From the NCBI GenBank assembly GCA_029721435.1, contig CM056577.1, forward strand, positions 115,256,219 to 115,320,218: a stretch of DNA of 64,000 bases, given 5' to 3'. Below the pieces are notes generated by a model. That model had not been told where the DNA came from and made no database searches. It saw nothing but the letters and a program-made list of their open reading frames with translations. Source of the stretch: Gymnothorax reevesii. Lineage: Eukaryota; Chordata; Actinopteri; Anguilliformes; Muraenidae. Shown one piece after another: positions 1 through 13,200 of this stretch. Every line of letters begins with the position of its first letter. Within the stretch, counting starts at the first letter, position 1. The translations under genes were made by a program, and so were the position numbers.

Positions 1-489
1 TTATGCATTGAAACGGGCACATTTTCAGCATAAAATTTAAATTGTGCTTTATTCCGCCAATTCTGCTGCCACAGCAACCAAAATTGATAAGCGTCGTGAC
101 CGAACCATAACCTATGCCCAGCCCACACCTAATATCAAAGGAATCGGTTGAAATTTGTGGCCTGTAGAGCTTCCACAAAAAAACCTCTGGATGTGGCAGC
201 AGGGACGCTGACCACAGATCCACAGTAGCTGCCCGACTTAGTCTTAGCTACAAGATAATGCTTTTTTTTTTCCCCCTTCTTTTTTCTTCCAAGCATATGA
301 TAAGAATCAAATTTATGCTACAACTAGTGGTGTATCCTTGGTCAGTGAGGATTGAAGTGTAGAGTGCATGTGCCTACTGCGCTTATACTGCATAATTATT
401 TCAGCCAATGAGTTCATGATCATGAAAAATTCAGGATCAGCTGATTAATGAGCCTGGAGCATGTAATGGCCCATCCAGAAGACCCACAA
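1..489. other. Unannotated stretch left of the pdik1l exon
   Basis: No exon, RNA gene or recognisable transposon is seen. It should be part of the pdik1l intron that follows the coding exon at 1198-1482, because the gene runs leftward out of the window. It contains only a short T-rich run near 260-290. Confidence 0.4.
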
Positions 490-1628
<1,139 letters not shown>

Positions 1629-4539
1629 TAAGGACCTAAGCAGTAACCCACCGTCCTCAAAAGGATATGTTCATATACTATAATTACTTTGGAGAATAAT
1701 GTCTTTGAATAAAGGAAAATTTTCATGAGTATAGAACATCAAACAATGCAAATGACAACTTGGATAAACGAAAAGCAATCCCAGATGTGGAACTGGTGCC
1801 AGTTAGGATATAGTCACACGGCGACACCAGTGTCCCATCACAGCTTCCACTGCCGAGTTATATTCTGATAGCACCACACATGCCCTCAAGCTTACTAGCG
1901 CAATTATTGGCCAGTAAGTCCTATCCTGAGTGTGTGCACAAGTGGCTGTGTGTTTTTACAATCAATTTGTTGTTAACATTAATTTGTGAAAATCCCTCAC
2001 AGATTAGTTAATCCCATAACATGTCAAATGCAGCTGCTGTATTCAAACCTGTGGAACTTCAGGCCCATTTTAAATTCTTGAGGAGATGCCAAGGTTCCCA
2101 GCAATACCAAATATGTCGTGCTAAATGACAGGAAATAAGTATACAATATCTATACATTTTACATTTGGTGTACTGCTGAGGCCATTAACATATGGAGACC
2201 GAGGTTTGAATGTTTCTCTCAATACAAGTGGGCTGTAGCTCTACTGATGTGCTGCAACCAGCAGATATAGAATATGCACATTATTTTAAATAGAAGGACA
2301 ATATCAAGTTTTCTGACTTTGAGCCTACTGCACAGAAAACGTAAGTGAAAAATTAGACTTTGAGGCATCAATCAGCCAGTTGGCTGGTCCTGGAAAACTA
2401 GCTACATGATCAGACTTAACCTTAGTCCAATTATGGTTTAAGCTTCAGTTAGGCAGCCAGTAAACAGTCAAAAGTGAATATGAAATGAAACAAAATGCAA
2501 GGCCAATTGGCAAGTGAAATAACTGCACTTGGATGCAAATGAGTGCAACATCAAAACTTTCATTGGCAAGGCTGCTAGCCAAGTTATCTAGCACCTCTAA
2601 GTTAACTTCAAGCTGCACAAAACACTTGGCTAGCAAGCTCGTCAAGCTAATTAGCCATCTACCTACTCTGCAAACAGTGATGATACACAAGCACTGTAGC
2701 ATCGATAGTTTCCCGAGAATAATAGTTTAGCATAGAAAACAGTCTCAGGGAGTGGGAAGGCCATGCGCGAATGGCGCATAAAATCGAAATATGGCGCATT
2801 AGAAAGCCACTAAGCGAGCCATGAATGCGCCCCAAGCCAATTAAATCTTATTTTTTTTCTATTATACAGTGCCAAAATCTTTGGGGGGGGGAAAAAACCC
2901 TCCACTGATTGCAGTTGGTCAAGTGCATTGTGATGATCGATCAATTATAATTCCAGGCCCTCGCACGTCCATCACCATTGCGAGGCTGTGAAAATGCCCA
3001 TCGGGGAAAAGACTGATTTGGAGTGCATTTTCTTAGCAAATGAGTTCGTGACAAATTCCTTTGATATCACGTCAGATTTATGTCACCATGTACGTACTAT
3101 CAAATAATACCGTCCCGTTACAGAGTGTTGCAACACTGGGTATGTATTTAAAAATTATTTCTTAATTGTTTTTCTGTCAGAGACTGTTTCCTTTATTGTC
3201 AAGTTGTCATTTGTTGTAAAAAATGTCTTATAGCATTTAACCTATTTAATTCAAAATAAACACCCAGGAACCAATTTAGTATGTTCAAGTACACTTTTTT
3301 CCTAGTTTAAAAAGAATTGTTTGGTCACGTTAGAGGGGACAAAAACAAAAAACATTGCAACATAATTAAAAAAAAAAAAAAACATAGCAACGTTTTGATC
3401 ACTCTGAATCTTCAAGGAGATCCAGAGTGATCAAAACATTGTTGTTTTCTAATTAATAAAGTTTATATTTTTGGAGCAAGAGCAGTGTGCAGACCAATCT
3501 ATTTTTCATATCTAACAAGCTTGTCTGGCGCCTGCGGATTACCTTTTTGGATTTGCGCACACACTCTCCAAAACACTCATGTATTGGTCTTGGTCACTCA
3601 ATAAGTTGTTTGATTAACAATAAGGCCATCTTAAATAAAAAAAAACAACAACAACAACTTGCGGGCTGCCAAGTCATAAAGGGAGAGCTGACTGAAGGCC
3701 CTGTGAACTACTCCACGGCCCAGATGAAAGGAAAGAGAACAATGTCATGAAAAAGAATAACTGACACACAAGCACCACGGCACTGGGGTTTGATTGGATA
3801 ATGCGTTCGAAATGCACACTCACCCACTATGTAGGGCACTGAGTAGTGAATGTTCTGAAATGAAAACAATATAGCGTGAGCGAGCGAGTGGACAAGTGTG
3901 CATTCTGAACGCAGCCTTAGATTCCCCAAGTAAAAATGTCTGCCCCCTGGCACTGACGCCAATATGAAGGCTTTCCAGTTTAAAAATGCATCGCACTGGA
4001 TCGTTACCAAACTAAAATTTATAAAACTATGCGTTTTAGACACTTCAAGAATATTATTTTCTGCTGAAATATACTTTGCCGAGGTGCCATCTTCTCCTTT
4101 CACCATTTATTAGACATGCAAATTACAGCGACAAACCTGTTTTGTGCCATGTTTATGTTTTAAGCAAAGTTCAAAAAATATTTTGTTCAAGAACTCCAAG
4201 TACTTCTGTTCAGCAACCCTAATTTGAAGCAAACTTATTTTCCCAGCATCCAAGTTGATCAGTTAAAATGTAACATTGCCTGCAATTACTTACAATAATG
4301 AGAAATGAACGCAATAAGTTGAAGACCCTTTTATTCTTCATAACACAGGTTTATTTCCGTGAAAATGTGGTTTAAGATGGTAAATAACTGCTGTACGCAT
4401 GAAATGCAACCAAATCATGCAGACTACTAATTAAACTACTCCAAATGCACTCGTGTAAAGTCCATAAACCAGCATACACATGCAGACCCCAGGACTGAGT
4501 TTGTGAACCAGCAACTCGGATACTAAACAAATGTTAGAG
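1629..4539. other. Non-coding DNA, probably pdik1l 5' intron
   Basis: No coding exon is recognised. Apart from the hairpin repeat at 3388-3441 it holds A-rich and T-rich runs and many TAGC/GCTA words. It probably separates a non-coding first exon of pdik1l from the coding exon; this is inferred from gene direction only. Confidence 0.35.
3388..3441. repeat. Hairpin at the end of a dispersed repeat
   Basis: The arms AACGTTTTGATCACTCTG (from 3389) and its near-complement at 3423-3441 are separated by 16 bases. The downstream phrase AATAAAGTTTATATTTTTGG and the poly(A) run upstream suggest the tail of a dispersed repeat; the family was not identified. Confidence 0.5.
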
Positions 4540-4609
4540 GAGTCCAACATCCACCAAACTCGTGAAGAGGTGACGAGTCCAACATCCACCAATATCGTGC
4601 AGAGGTGAT
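4540..4609. repeat. Tandem duplication, 35 bp x 2
   Basis: Two adjacent 35-bp copies beginning GAGTCCAACATCCACCAA. They differ at a few positions and the second diverges most in its second half. Confidence 0.8.
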
Positions 4610-4852
4610 TAAGCCTGACGTTACGTAAGAGCAGGCTAATAAGCAAGCTAATGTTACGTAAGGCTTAGTTGAGGACAATAACGTCAGCCAGTGGACTCGG
4701 CCCGCTGCTTGCTAACCATCCAGGTTAAACATTAGTTAGCCGACACTGCCAGAAATGTCCCGCGCTGTCAACTGCACATCACTCCTGTTCGAGCAAAAAG
4801 GAGCCCCGAGGCCGTAATGACGCAAGTGCGTCAGGCGAAATGTCAACGTTTA

Positions 4853-5008
4853 GCCGCTTTCACACTGCACGCGAAACGAATTTTTCGCGCGACATAATAC
4901 ATCCAGTCTACGCAAAGCCGCGAAAGCGCGTGTATTCGCGTCTTTGCATTGCCTTCGAATGTAGAGTGTCGTGCGAAAAACTCGTTTCGCGTCCGGTGTG
5001 AAAGCAGC
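4853..5008. mobile_element. MITE with inverted repeats of about 40 bp
   Basis: The left end GCCGCTTTCACACTGCACGC is mirrored by the complement of the right end, GCTGCTTTCACACCGGACGC, and similarity continues through CGAAACGA-TTTTTCGC. The 156-bp element is CpG-rich and has no coding capacity. A target-site duplication could not be fixed, so the superfamily is uncertain (hAT or Harbinger-like). Confidence 0.7.
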
Positions 5009-5880
5009 TTTCGTCCGGCCAACGAGCGCGTTAGTGAACGCAGACGCCGCGAACAATGAGCGAACTAACGTTATCTGAACTGTAATGGCGAAGTTGGCAG
5101 CTCGCTATTCAACAAGCCCAGCGTAACAAAGCTAACGCTAACTCACGTAGCGAGCTAACAGAGTTCACATGAGTATCTGAGGATCCTGATGGTCATGTTC
5201 GCCAACGTGTTTCCTGGCTGCACAGACCGTCACCGTTACTGTGAGACGCGGGCGTCCAGGTGACAAACAGGTGCCGGGCGGAGAAGTTGTGCCGTGGAAG
5301 CGGACTCTGACCACCAGCTAAACTCGTACCATACTGAGAATCCATGACATACAAGCTGGCAAATGCAATAGCGGCACAAAGACGATGCCATGGCTACCAA
5401 ACGGTTTCCCACCTCAAAAATCAACAGCAAGGCTAAATACCTGGCTAGCGTTAGCGCCAAACCGATGCTAGTGATAAAATCTGGAGCGCGTTTTTATTGT
5501 TCTCATCGCGGCTGACCAGTCGGCTAACGTTCGCAACGCTCGTAAACGTTAGCTAGCTATCCGAGCGTCGTCGTTAACAATGGGCGACCTTTGCCCGGAT
5601 GTCCACCAGCGTAATGCCGCCTTACGACGAATCAAACGGCCAACCAGTATCGGTATATAAAGAAGAATATAATTTTACCTTTGTTTAAAATTTTCTTCCG
5701 TTCACCGTCTCGCTTTCCGCCTTTTTGTCACATTGCGCGGCAGCCATTATACGCGGCGCGGCTGGCGCTCGCTGCTGCTCCTGTCGATGTGTGCGGGTGT
5801 CACAATGCGGGAACGCGACAGGCTCGCGGACTTTCGCGGAGATTCCCCGAGCCCGTAGCGCGCGTGTAACTCGCTACCAC
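5009..5880 (-). promoter_or_regulatory. CpG-rich region, candidate pdik1l promoter
   Basis: CpG frequency is visibly higher here than in the surrounding AT-rich DNA, especially at 5460-5870. It is upstream of the minus-strand pdik1l exon and downstream of lin28a, so a CpG-island promoter for pdik1l is the simplest reading. This is inference: no first exon, start site or conserved factor site could be fixed. Confidence 0.3.
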
Positions 5881-8465
5881 TGAAAACCAACACAAAAAAC
5901 CCGGATTGGATAGTCAATCGTCACAAAAGTGGGGAAATACTGCCCCCTCCCCATTTAGTTTTGTGCGGTATTCTGGTATTCTTTCCGCAGGCTTTCAAAG
6001 CGTAGTAAATTGGCGCCGCACCCGCAACATTTTGGATGATCACCCATGTTGAGCTCACATGCAGGTTCCCACCCCTGCTGCCGTCATTGCAAGCCAAGTG
6101 CAACAATGCTTTTTTTTTTTCTCCATCACCCCTTCAGTCAGACCAAAGGCTCGGAGAAGACTTCATTTTCAAATTCGGTGCACGCTTTGGTTCTCATTTA
6201 CTCGAACCTATGAGAAAGGGGATGCACCGAATACGTAAGTGGGCAGGTTTCCATGTTCTCATATGGTGATAGCGCGGCATGACAAGCAAAATGTTTCCAT
6301 GCGCTCATCGGAGGACAATCAAACTCACTTGGAGAAAAAAAAAATCGCAAATATTTGTAACAATGCATTGGCGATGGATAATGTTGGAGCTACCATTGAA
6401 ATACGTTCTAATTTCTATCGCTCCAAATGACGCAGAAATTCGCCATGTATTATTTCATATCAGGGAAGGTAATTAATGCCATATTTTGTGAGTCACGCAA
6501 TTACGCTATGATCGTGTTGTTTTTTTAGCTAGCAACTGAACAGAACACCTGAATAAAGATTTTATTACTCAAGTATAAACAAAACAGTTCAATAACAAAA
6601 CGATGGATTTCACCGTTATAATACATATAACCCTTCATTGATTATCATTTGGAACATTCCTTTAAAGGGACAGGCACGCATTCCCGTTGTAAACACATTT
6701 CTTGGCGACCACGCTCATGACATAACATTTAACCTTTCGTTCATTTTTATAATGTACTGTTGAGTGAAATTAAATTGCTGGTTTTTCCTGATGTAATCAT
6801 GTTTAATGGTTGATTTTACGATAAAGTAGGTAGAAATAAGAAAAGGTGGTCCCCCCGCCCCCTTCAGACAATGGTCCTCTGGTGTGGCAGTAAAGGTCTG
6901 CACGGAACGGGCACATGTCGCGGGGCGTACGAACAAAAAGGCACAGTCATCATGCACTATTGACAGTTGTTTATTAACTAGAAAATGTATGACCATGCTC
7001 ATCGTAATTAAAAAAAAAAAGAAAACTCAAGTTAAATCTGCCCCATTCAGACGAGGAAGTAACCAACTGTATGGCAACACCATAAATTAAAATGTTCCAT
7101 CTTTTTCGATATTGGGCTTGCACATTAAATTGACCTCATAATTGTGATTCAGAATACAATGATTTTAAAGGTAAAAATGCTTTTTTTAAAAAATATGGGT
7201 AAAAAGTCATATCCTATTTCCGGACAAATAATGTAAAATAAACAACAGGTTTAATCAACACTCCTGCATCACAGATTGTCAATCATTTGGATAAATTTGC
7301 TTGCTAATTAAAGCAGGCGCGTTGTTACTTATACAGCACTGAGTGCGGTTACATTGGTCTTAGGTTAAAATTAGTAAACAGCCAATAAATATTAAAGGAT
7401 GTTGTCAAAAGTAAAATAAAAACACAAAACAGAGATTTGATGACCCCACTGGCTTTGCTCTCTGATGAGGCAGTTTTGCATATATGTTACATCCCTGCAT
7501 ATGCACATCCCTTACATGTACATTAATATTGTAATTCAAAAACCATATCTCATATCCACATCCCATGAATACATTCCCTGAGTGCAAAGGTCATCGTTCT
7601 TGAGAAACCTAAAATTCCGCCTGGAGTCACACACTGATCATAAAAAAATTACAGGACAAATATGAATAATCAAAAAAGGAACTGAAATCTTACACACATT
7701 CAGTGCAGATTGACATTGCATTGACTTTAGCATAGACATCAAGAGGATTCACCATGTTCCAAAACTCCTGAAACTCCAAAAAGGATGAAACATTACAGAA
7801 ATTCATTAATTAAAAAAATCATATACTCAAAAATGGAATGATATCAATGCAGTTCTGAAAGAGGTTTGTCAGAACAAAGGCCTGAGGATAACAGACTGAG
7901 GTAAGGAGAGGACTTGAGCAGAAGCTGCCTAGGAATAGCAAATTATTAGCAAAAATAAATAATTACTCTAAATGATTATCTTATAAAATAATATATACAA
8001 TGATATATTCCGTAAAAATGCCATTCAACAACATGCAAAACTCATAGAACCGATACAATGTCTGATGGGAATGCTCAGTTATACAATCTCATTTTGTCCG
8101 ATAATATATTCCAAGTGATTCATAAACTGTAGCATGTCCACCAGTCAACCAACCTGTGGCCCCCTTCCAAAAGTCAACTGCTTCAACTTCAATCAGAGGC
8201 TCTGCTATTTTCAAGTATAAACATTAGATTTGAGGAAATCCTGGTGATTTGTCAGAAGAGATAACATGGCTGTGCGGCCTAAATTTGGACTTTTAAATTT
8301 GGGTTTTAGTTTAGAGGGTGGCGTGTGCTTACATTATACTCAACACTGCGTTCAACCACAGTTTTCTTACATCAGTCCTGGCGAAGTGAGGACTTGTGGA
8401 TCTGTGGATCATTCAAGGTTTATTCAGTTTCTGTAGGGTCATAACTAGAAATTATGAATGAATTT
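5881..8465. other. Intergenic DNA between pdik1l and lin28a
   Basis: No gene or clearly bounded transposon is seen. The right part may include the distal 3' untranslated region of lin28a, which runs leftward from 10041, but no polyadenylation site could be assigned. Open frames here are short and without recognisable content. Confidence 0.35.
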
Positions 8466-9101
8466 GAAGACCACAATGGAAAAATGATAAGAGTCACATT
8501 TTCACATTGTGGAGAAATGAGGAATCAAAAATTCAAAATGATATTAGAAACAAAGCCCTGAAAAAATATGCAAAAAAAAAAAAATATATATATTATAGTG
8601 ATTTATAGTATTATATATCATTATAAATAAAATAATAATGTATAATATAAAAGGTATAAATAATATTTCTTATTTTAACAGATTATTTTATTTGTGGAAC
8701 ACCAGTCACCTCTATCAAATTTCTGATACTACAGCTGCTTTTAAATCAAAGCTAATTCATTTTTATAAAGAAAAGTTCAACAACTATTTTTCTTCTGATG
8801 ATTCCTGTAAATGGGTTGGCAAATGTCATTGTTCACATTGCCGTCTCTCCCTCTGATGTTACTTACACTCACTGGTATACTGTCTTATTTTATTATTACT
8901 ATTTTTTATTTTATTTTTTTTCTTTTCATTGTTCAATTGTCTACATGTTGTGGGATGATTGCCTAACAATAGGTGCCTTGCCACCTGCGCGATCGTTTCC
9001 TGACTTCTGTCAAAGCTTAATAAATAGATATTATACTAATGTATAATACATAAAATATGTGAAAATGCTAAAATTTGGATCATTTTTCCTTCGTGGTCTT
9101 C
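8466..9101. mobile_element. Inverted-repeat element, copy A (GAAGACCAC termini)
   Basis: The left end GAAGACCACAATGGAAAAAT and the complement of the right end GAAGACCACGAAGGAAAAAT form terminal inverted repeats of about 25 bp. The first 110 bp match the right arm of copy B at 20635-21432 in reverse orientation. The middle is AT-rich and contains a LINE-like fragment. No transposase is present; the superfamily is unknown. Confidence 0.6.
8655..9020 (+). mobile_element. Possible LINE 3'-end fragment inside copy A
   Basis: A 72-codon open frame at 8638-8856 ends in a cysteine/histidine pattern, WVGKCHCSHCR, that resembles the C-terminal tail of some fish non-LTR retrotransposon ORF2 proteins. 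It is followed by T-rich sequence and AATAAAT. The identification rests on this short motif only. Confidence 0.3.
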
Positions 9102-9385
9102 ATATTTATCTGGGACTCCCTTTCTGAGGAAAACAAATGGGCCCTCTCAAAGTTTCCTAGAATTGTCATCAATTTCAGCAATGGCCCTGTTAGTTATTTA
9201 ACCTGACATTCTCTACAGTCAGTAATCAAGAGATGTGAAAACCACAGGAATTAACATTCATTTGGCCCCAAATGATAATAAGGCAATCAGTGACAGTATA
9301 TGCAGACAAAATTACAGAAGCTAATTGTCCCACACCCATGCAAATACCCAGGGTTTCCCCTTTGAATCATAGACACACAGGACTG

Positions 9386-9415
9386 CAACACACACACAAC
9401 CGCACACGCACACGC

Positions 9416-9463
<48 letters not shown>

Positions 9464-9468
9464 ACATG
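9386..9468. repeat. (CA)n microsatellite
   Basis: About 80 bases of CA dinucleotides with CGCACA interruptions in the first half. The 90-residue and 98-residue open frames crossing it are low-complexity shadows. Confidence 0.9.
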
Positions 9469-10040
9469 TCTAGACCTGAGAACTCTGAATGGTGTCCCTT
9501 TTGTAAATAGTGCTGATATGAGAAGTTCGTTACTGCTAAGAGGCTGCAAAAACTTGCAAATGAAGTAGGATTCTAAATGACTGTGAAGAGCGAAACTTGA
9601 TTTCATCCCTCTATTACAAGAAAAAAAAAACACTAACATTAGCAGCTATAAATATAAAAGCATTGTTTTGCTGGATGATAAATTTGCTTTTTTACCAACC
9701 ATTTCAGTTAAACTTTAAGCCAAATAAGGTTATGACTGAATCACATTCATATGGATCACAGCGACAGAAAGCACAATGTCCTCTGGAATTTATGGATGAA
9801 AAATTATAACGCATCATAACAAGTTCTGATTGCTGTGCTGACATGATACAGATGATCACACTAAAAATGAAAAAGTTTTACGCTCTTCAAACTGGCCTTT
9901 GGACACAGTGAGGCAGCTGATCACTGCTGTGCTAAATGTTAATGAGTACTGAGTGGAGATCCAGTGAGGAGGATTGATTGGTGCTTGTTTGACCCTGGAT
10001 CCGCCTCCTGGGTGTGACCTACTCTTGGATGTGACCTTTC

Positions 10041-10248
10041 CTAGAGCGAGGGGGCGTGGCATTGATCTCCCTCTTCCTTGCTCCCCGAAGACGTGGGCTT
10101 TCCCTGGGGGATGGGAGTAGACTGCTGGGCTTTGATTGGGCAGTTGGCCACCATGTGGGAAATGCTCTGGCAACAGTGGCACTTTTTTGGTTGAGGGGGC
10201 AGGGTGCACTCCTTGGCATGGTGGTCTGGCCCACCACAGTTGTAACAC
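10041..10248 (-). CDS. lin28a: lin28a exon 4, two CCHC zinc knuckles and C-terminus
   Basis: After acceptor TTCTTCCAG it encodes [14 protein letters not shown] and [14 protein letters not shown], the paired retroviral-type zinc knuckles that contact the GGAG motif of let-7 precursors. It ends with HAPSL and a TAG stop at 10041-10043. The 3' untranslated region continues leftward. Confidence 0.96.
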
Positions 10249-13200
10249 CTGGAAGAAATTTTCAGTAAGTCCCAAATCATATTGATATAATACCAAAGGA
10301 CCAAGGAAAAAAAATGAACTCTGCATGCATTATTTGTTTGGGTAAGACCAGACTCTGTATAAAAAGATGGACACAGCATCCGTTTCTGAAAAATGAGGCC
10401 AATGCGGAAATCTCTTAAAATTGCATTCTATTTAATGGCCAGCAGATGGTGGTCGGTGGTTGCAGAAAGAAGTTCAATGCTATAGAAGTCGATGAGAAAA
10501 TGACCCTACTTTCCCACCTGACTTATAATTAGTGGGCAAGCTGGAAGCTTCACACTCATGTTCTTCCCACTCTTTCTTTCTTTCATTCTTTCTTTTTCTT
10601 TATTCTCTGATTTCCGTGGTGACTCACTACTCCTACATACTTTAACCCAGAAACGTCATTCGAACTTTAAAAAAAAACAGCTTGTTCTGAATCTGGAAGA
10701 CCAAGAAAAATTTCAGAAAGCACTGCTTGAGATCTGGCGAGAAAGGCTCAGAAGAACCCACACATCACTGCAAAAGAGCTGCAAAAAAGAGTAGCAGGCA
10801 CAGGTCTAGTTGTTCACAGGACTACAATACAGCGTACTGGACTACATACAATATCTTCAACAACAAAGACTGACATGGCAGAGTTGCAAGAAAGACGTCT
10901 TTCCTACGACCTCAAAACAAAATTTAGTGTCTGAAGTATGCAAAGGAAAACCTTGAGAAACCTCAAGCCTATTGGAACAATGTGCTTTGGACTGACAAAA
11001 CCAAAATTTTAATTTTTAAACAAAGGTATGTTTGGAGAAAAATGGGTGAAGCATTTGTAGAGAAGAATACGTTGTCAACTGTTAAACATGGAGGTGGATC
11101 CATGATGCTTTGAGGTTGTGCACCAGCTGGGGGCACAGGCAATATTGTGCGGGTGGAAGGAATAATGGATTCCATCAAATATCAAGACATTTTACAGGCT
11201 AATGTTCAAAGCTCAGTCCAGAAATTGAAACTGAAGAGATGTTGGGTACTTCAGCAAGACAATGACCCAAAGCATACCTCAAAATCCTCCATGAAATACC
11301 TCCAGGAAAGTCGGATGAAGGTTTAGGAATGGCCATTACAGTCCCCAGACTTGAATATTATTGAACATTTGTTCAAATATACTGTGCATGCAAGAAGGCC
11401 GAAGAATATTTCTGAGCTAAAAGTGTTCTGTCAGGAAGAATGGGGAAAAATTCCAAAGACAAGAAATGAAAGACTCTTAGCTGGCTACAGGAAGTGTTCG
11501 CTAGCTGTTATAGCTGCCCGAGGAGGAGTTACAAAGTACTAGCTGACAGGGTTCCCAAACTTTTGCACAAGGCCTGTTTTCTTGTTTTATTATTTTTAAA
11601 CTGTAAAGTTAAAAAAAAGTATTCTTACTTTGAAATGTGATGGCATGTGTCATGTTTAACTTTGTATCACTGAGTGTTCAGGTTTGCTTTCAATCACTTG
11701 GAGATTAATTGTAACAGACATTTAAACTAGGGGTGCAAAAAATTTTTTCTCCCCACTGTAAGAACATGCTGATATTGCTTGGCTAATGTACTATATGTTA
11801 ACTAATTCACAAATCATATCATACTGCATAGTATCATATCTTCCGTGATCATACAAAAATCACACATAAGTTTTAGATAGAATGTATTCGAAGCTGCTTT
11901 ATTTTTTATTGATTCAAGATAGGAATTCCAGCTGTTTAATTAACATTCCTCCAAATTACTGAAAAAGAATAAATAAATAAAGGGCTTTAACTAGGAGGGA
12001 CGTAAAGTTATGGCCTCAAAGGCTCATGCACATCGGTATATATCCTGATTTTAGTATGCCTCGAATTAAACAATGATTAGGGTGCTAGAGGGCATAAAAG
12101 GGGCCCCTACAAGTTACAACCAAAAAGGGCACTTTTGTCTATGAAGGCAAAAGGGCTAATGCTCAAGCACGAGTAGAGCCCTATGTGTGCACAACCCTGA
12201 AGGCTGGAGTAAGCACACTGTTACTCCAGCAAACAAGAATAAACGCCGCTCCATTTACTAGAACAAGTTCATTTCATTAGATCTTTACACATGTACTGCG
12301 TTAGATTGCGGAATTTGCCCGCCGCTTCCTTATCAGATGGCAGCAGTGCCTCACGTTACACTCTGGGGAGGAGGACCCGGAAAACTGCGGTCTGCTGCCT
12401 CGTGCCTCCCAACTCCGCCCTCCACAGAGCTGGCCAGTCAGAAGAAAGTGGGCACATAGGGAGTGGGGGCTATAGCGGAAGAGCCACCCCATCAAGGCGT
12501 TTCAGACAGAGGCTACAATAAACTACAACAGGGTTTTTTTGAGGATGGCAGTATGAGCTAAACAAGGACCCTGTTTTGGATTTTGAACGATCAGGAGTAC
12601 TCTAAGGGAGCCCAAGATCAAAATATAAATTTGGAAATATAACAAAATAGGTCTCCTTTAAACTGTGCTCCGAGTTCAGACTGCACATATGCCGAATACT
12701 GAAGACAAGAGAATCATTACTCACGTATCACGAGTCGTTCAGATGAAGTATCATCTCTACACCATTAGAGGGCAGCATACTCCTTCATACATGGCTTAAA
12801 GTAAGCAGCACTCCAAAGCCTGAGTTTCATTTAGCCGGTATAACTCCGCATCCTTATTGTAATAATCTTACGTTTATTCTCATTGGAAATGTGTATAATC
12901 ATCCCCTCTCGAAATTGGATTTCACTAAAGGGACTGAGTATGTTTCCATGTGCACATGTGTGTCGGTGCACTGTAACTTATGTGTCCAAGCACGAACACA
13001 CGCATATGTGCATGGAAGCGTATGTAACCAGTTCAAAGTCCCGATTGTGCTGAAAGCAAACAGGTCAAGCCAGGGGTCGTGCTCAGGAGTTTTGGAGGGC
13101 ACTGACACAGGCTGATGGGTCACCCTCCAACCCCCTCTACAGCCCTCCTTCTTGAGAGAGGCAGTGTGGTCCTTATTGGTCACTCTGTGCGCGGAAGGGG

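Noticed and set aside
5653..5661. TATA-like TATATAAAG on the plus strand
   Set aside because: No plus-strand gene follows within several kilobases, so a promoter call is not supported.
7897..7903. let-7 seed match in a possible lin28a 3' UTR
   Set aside because: A single TACCTCA on the minus strand 2.1 kb beyond the stop codon, with no proof that the transcript extends so far; such a 7-mer is expected by chance.
9367..9639. ORFs across CA repeats here and at 13152-13566, 21646-21909 and 23653-24063
   Set aside because: Simple-repeat translations rich in H, T, V or C in several frames at once.
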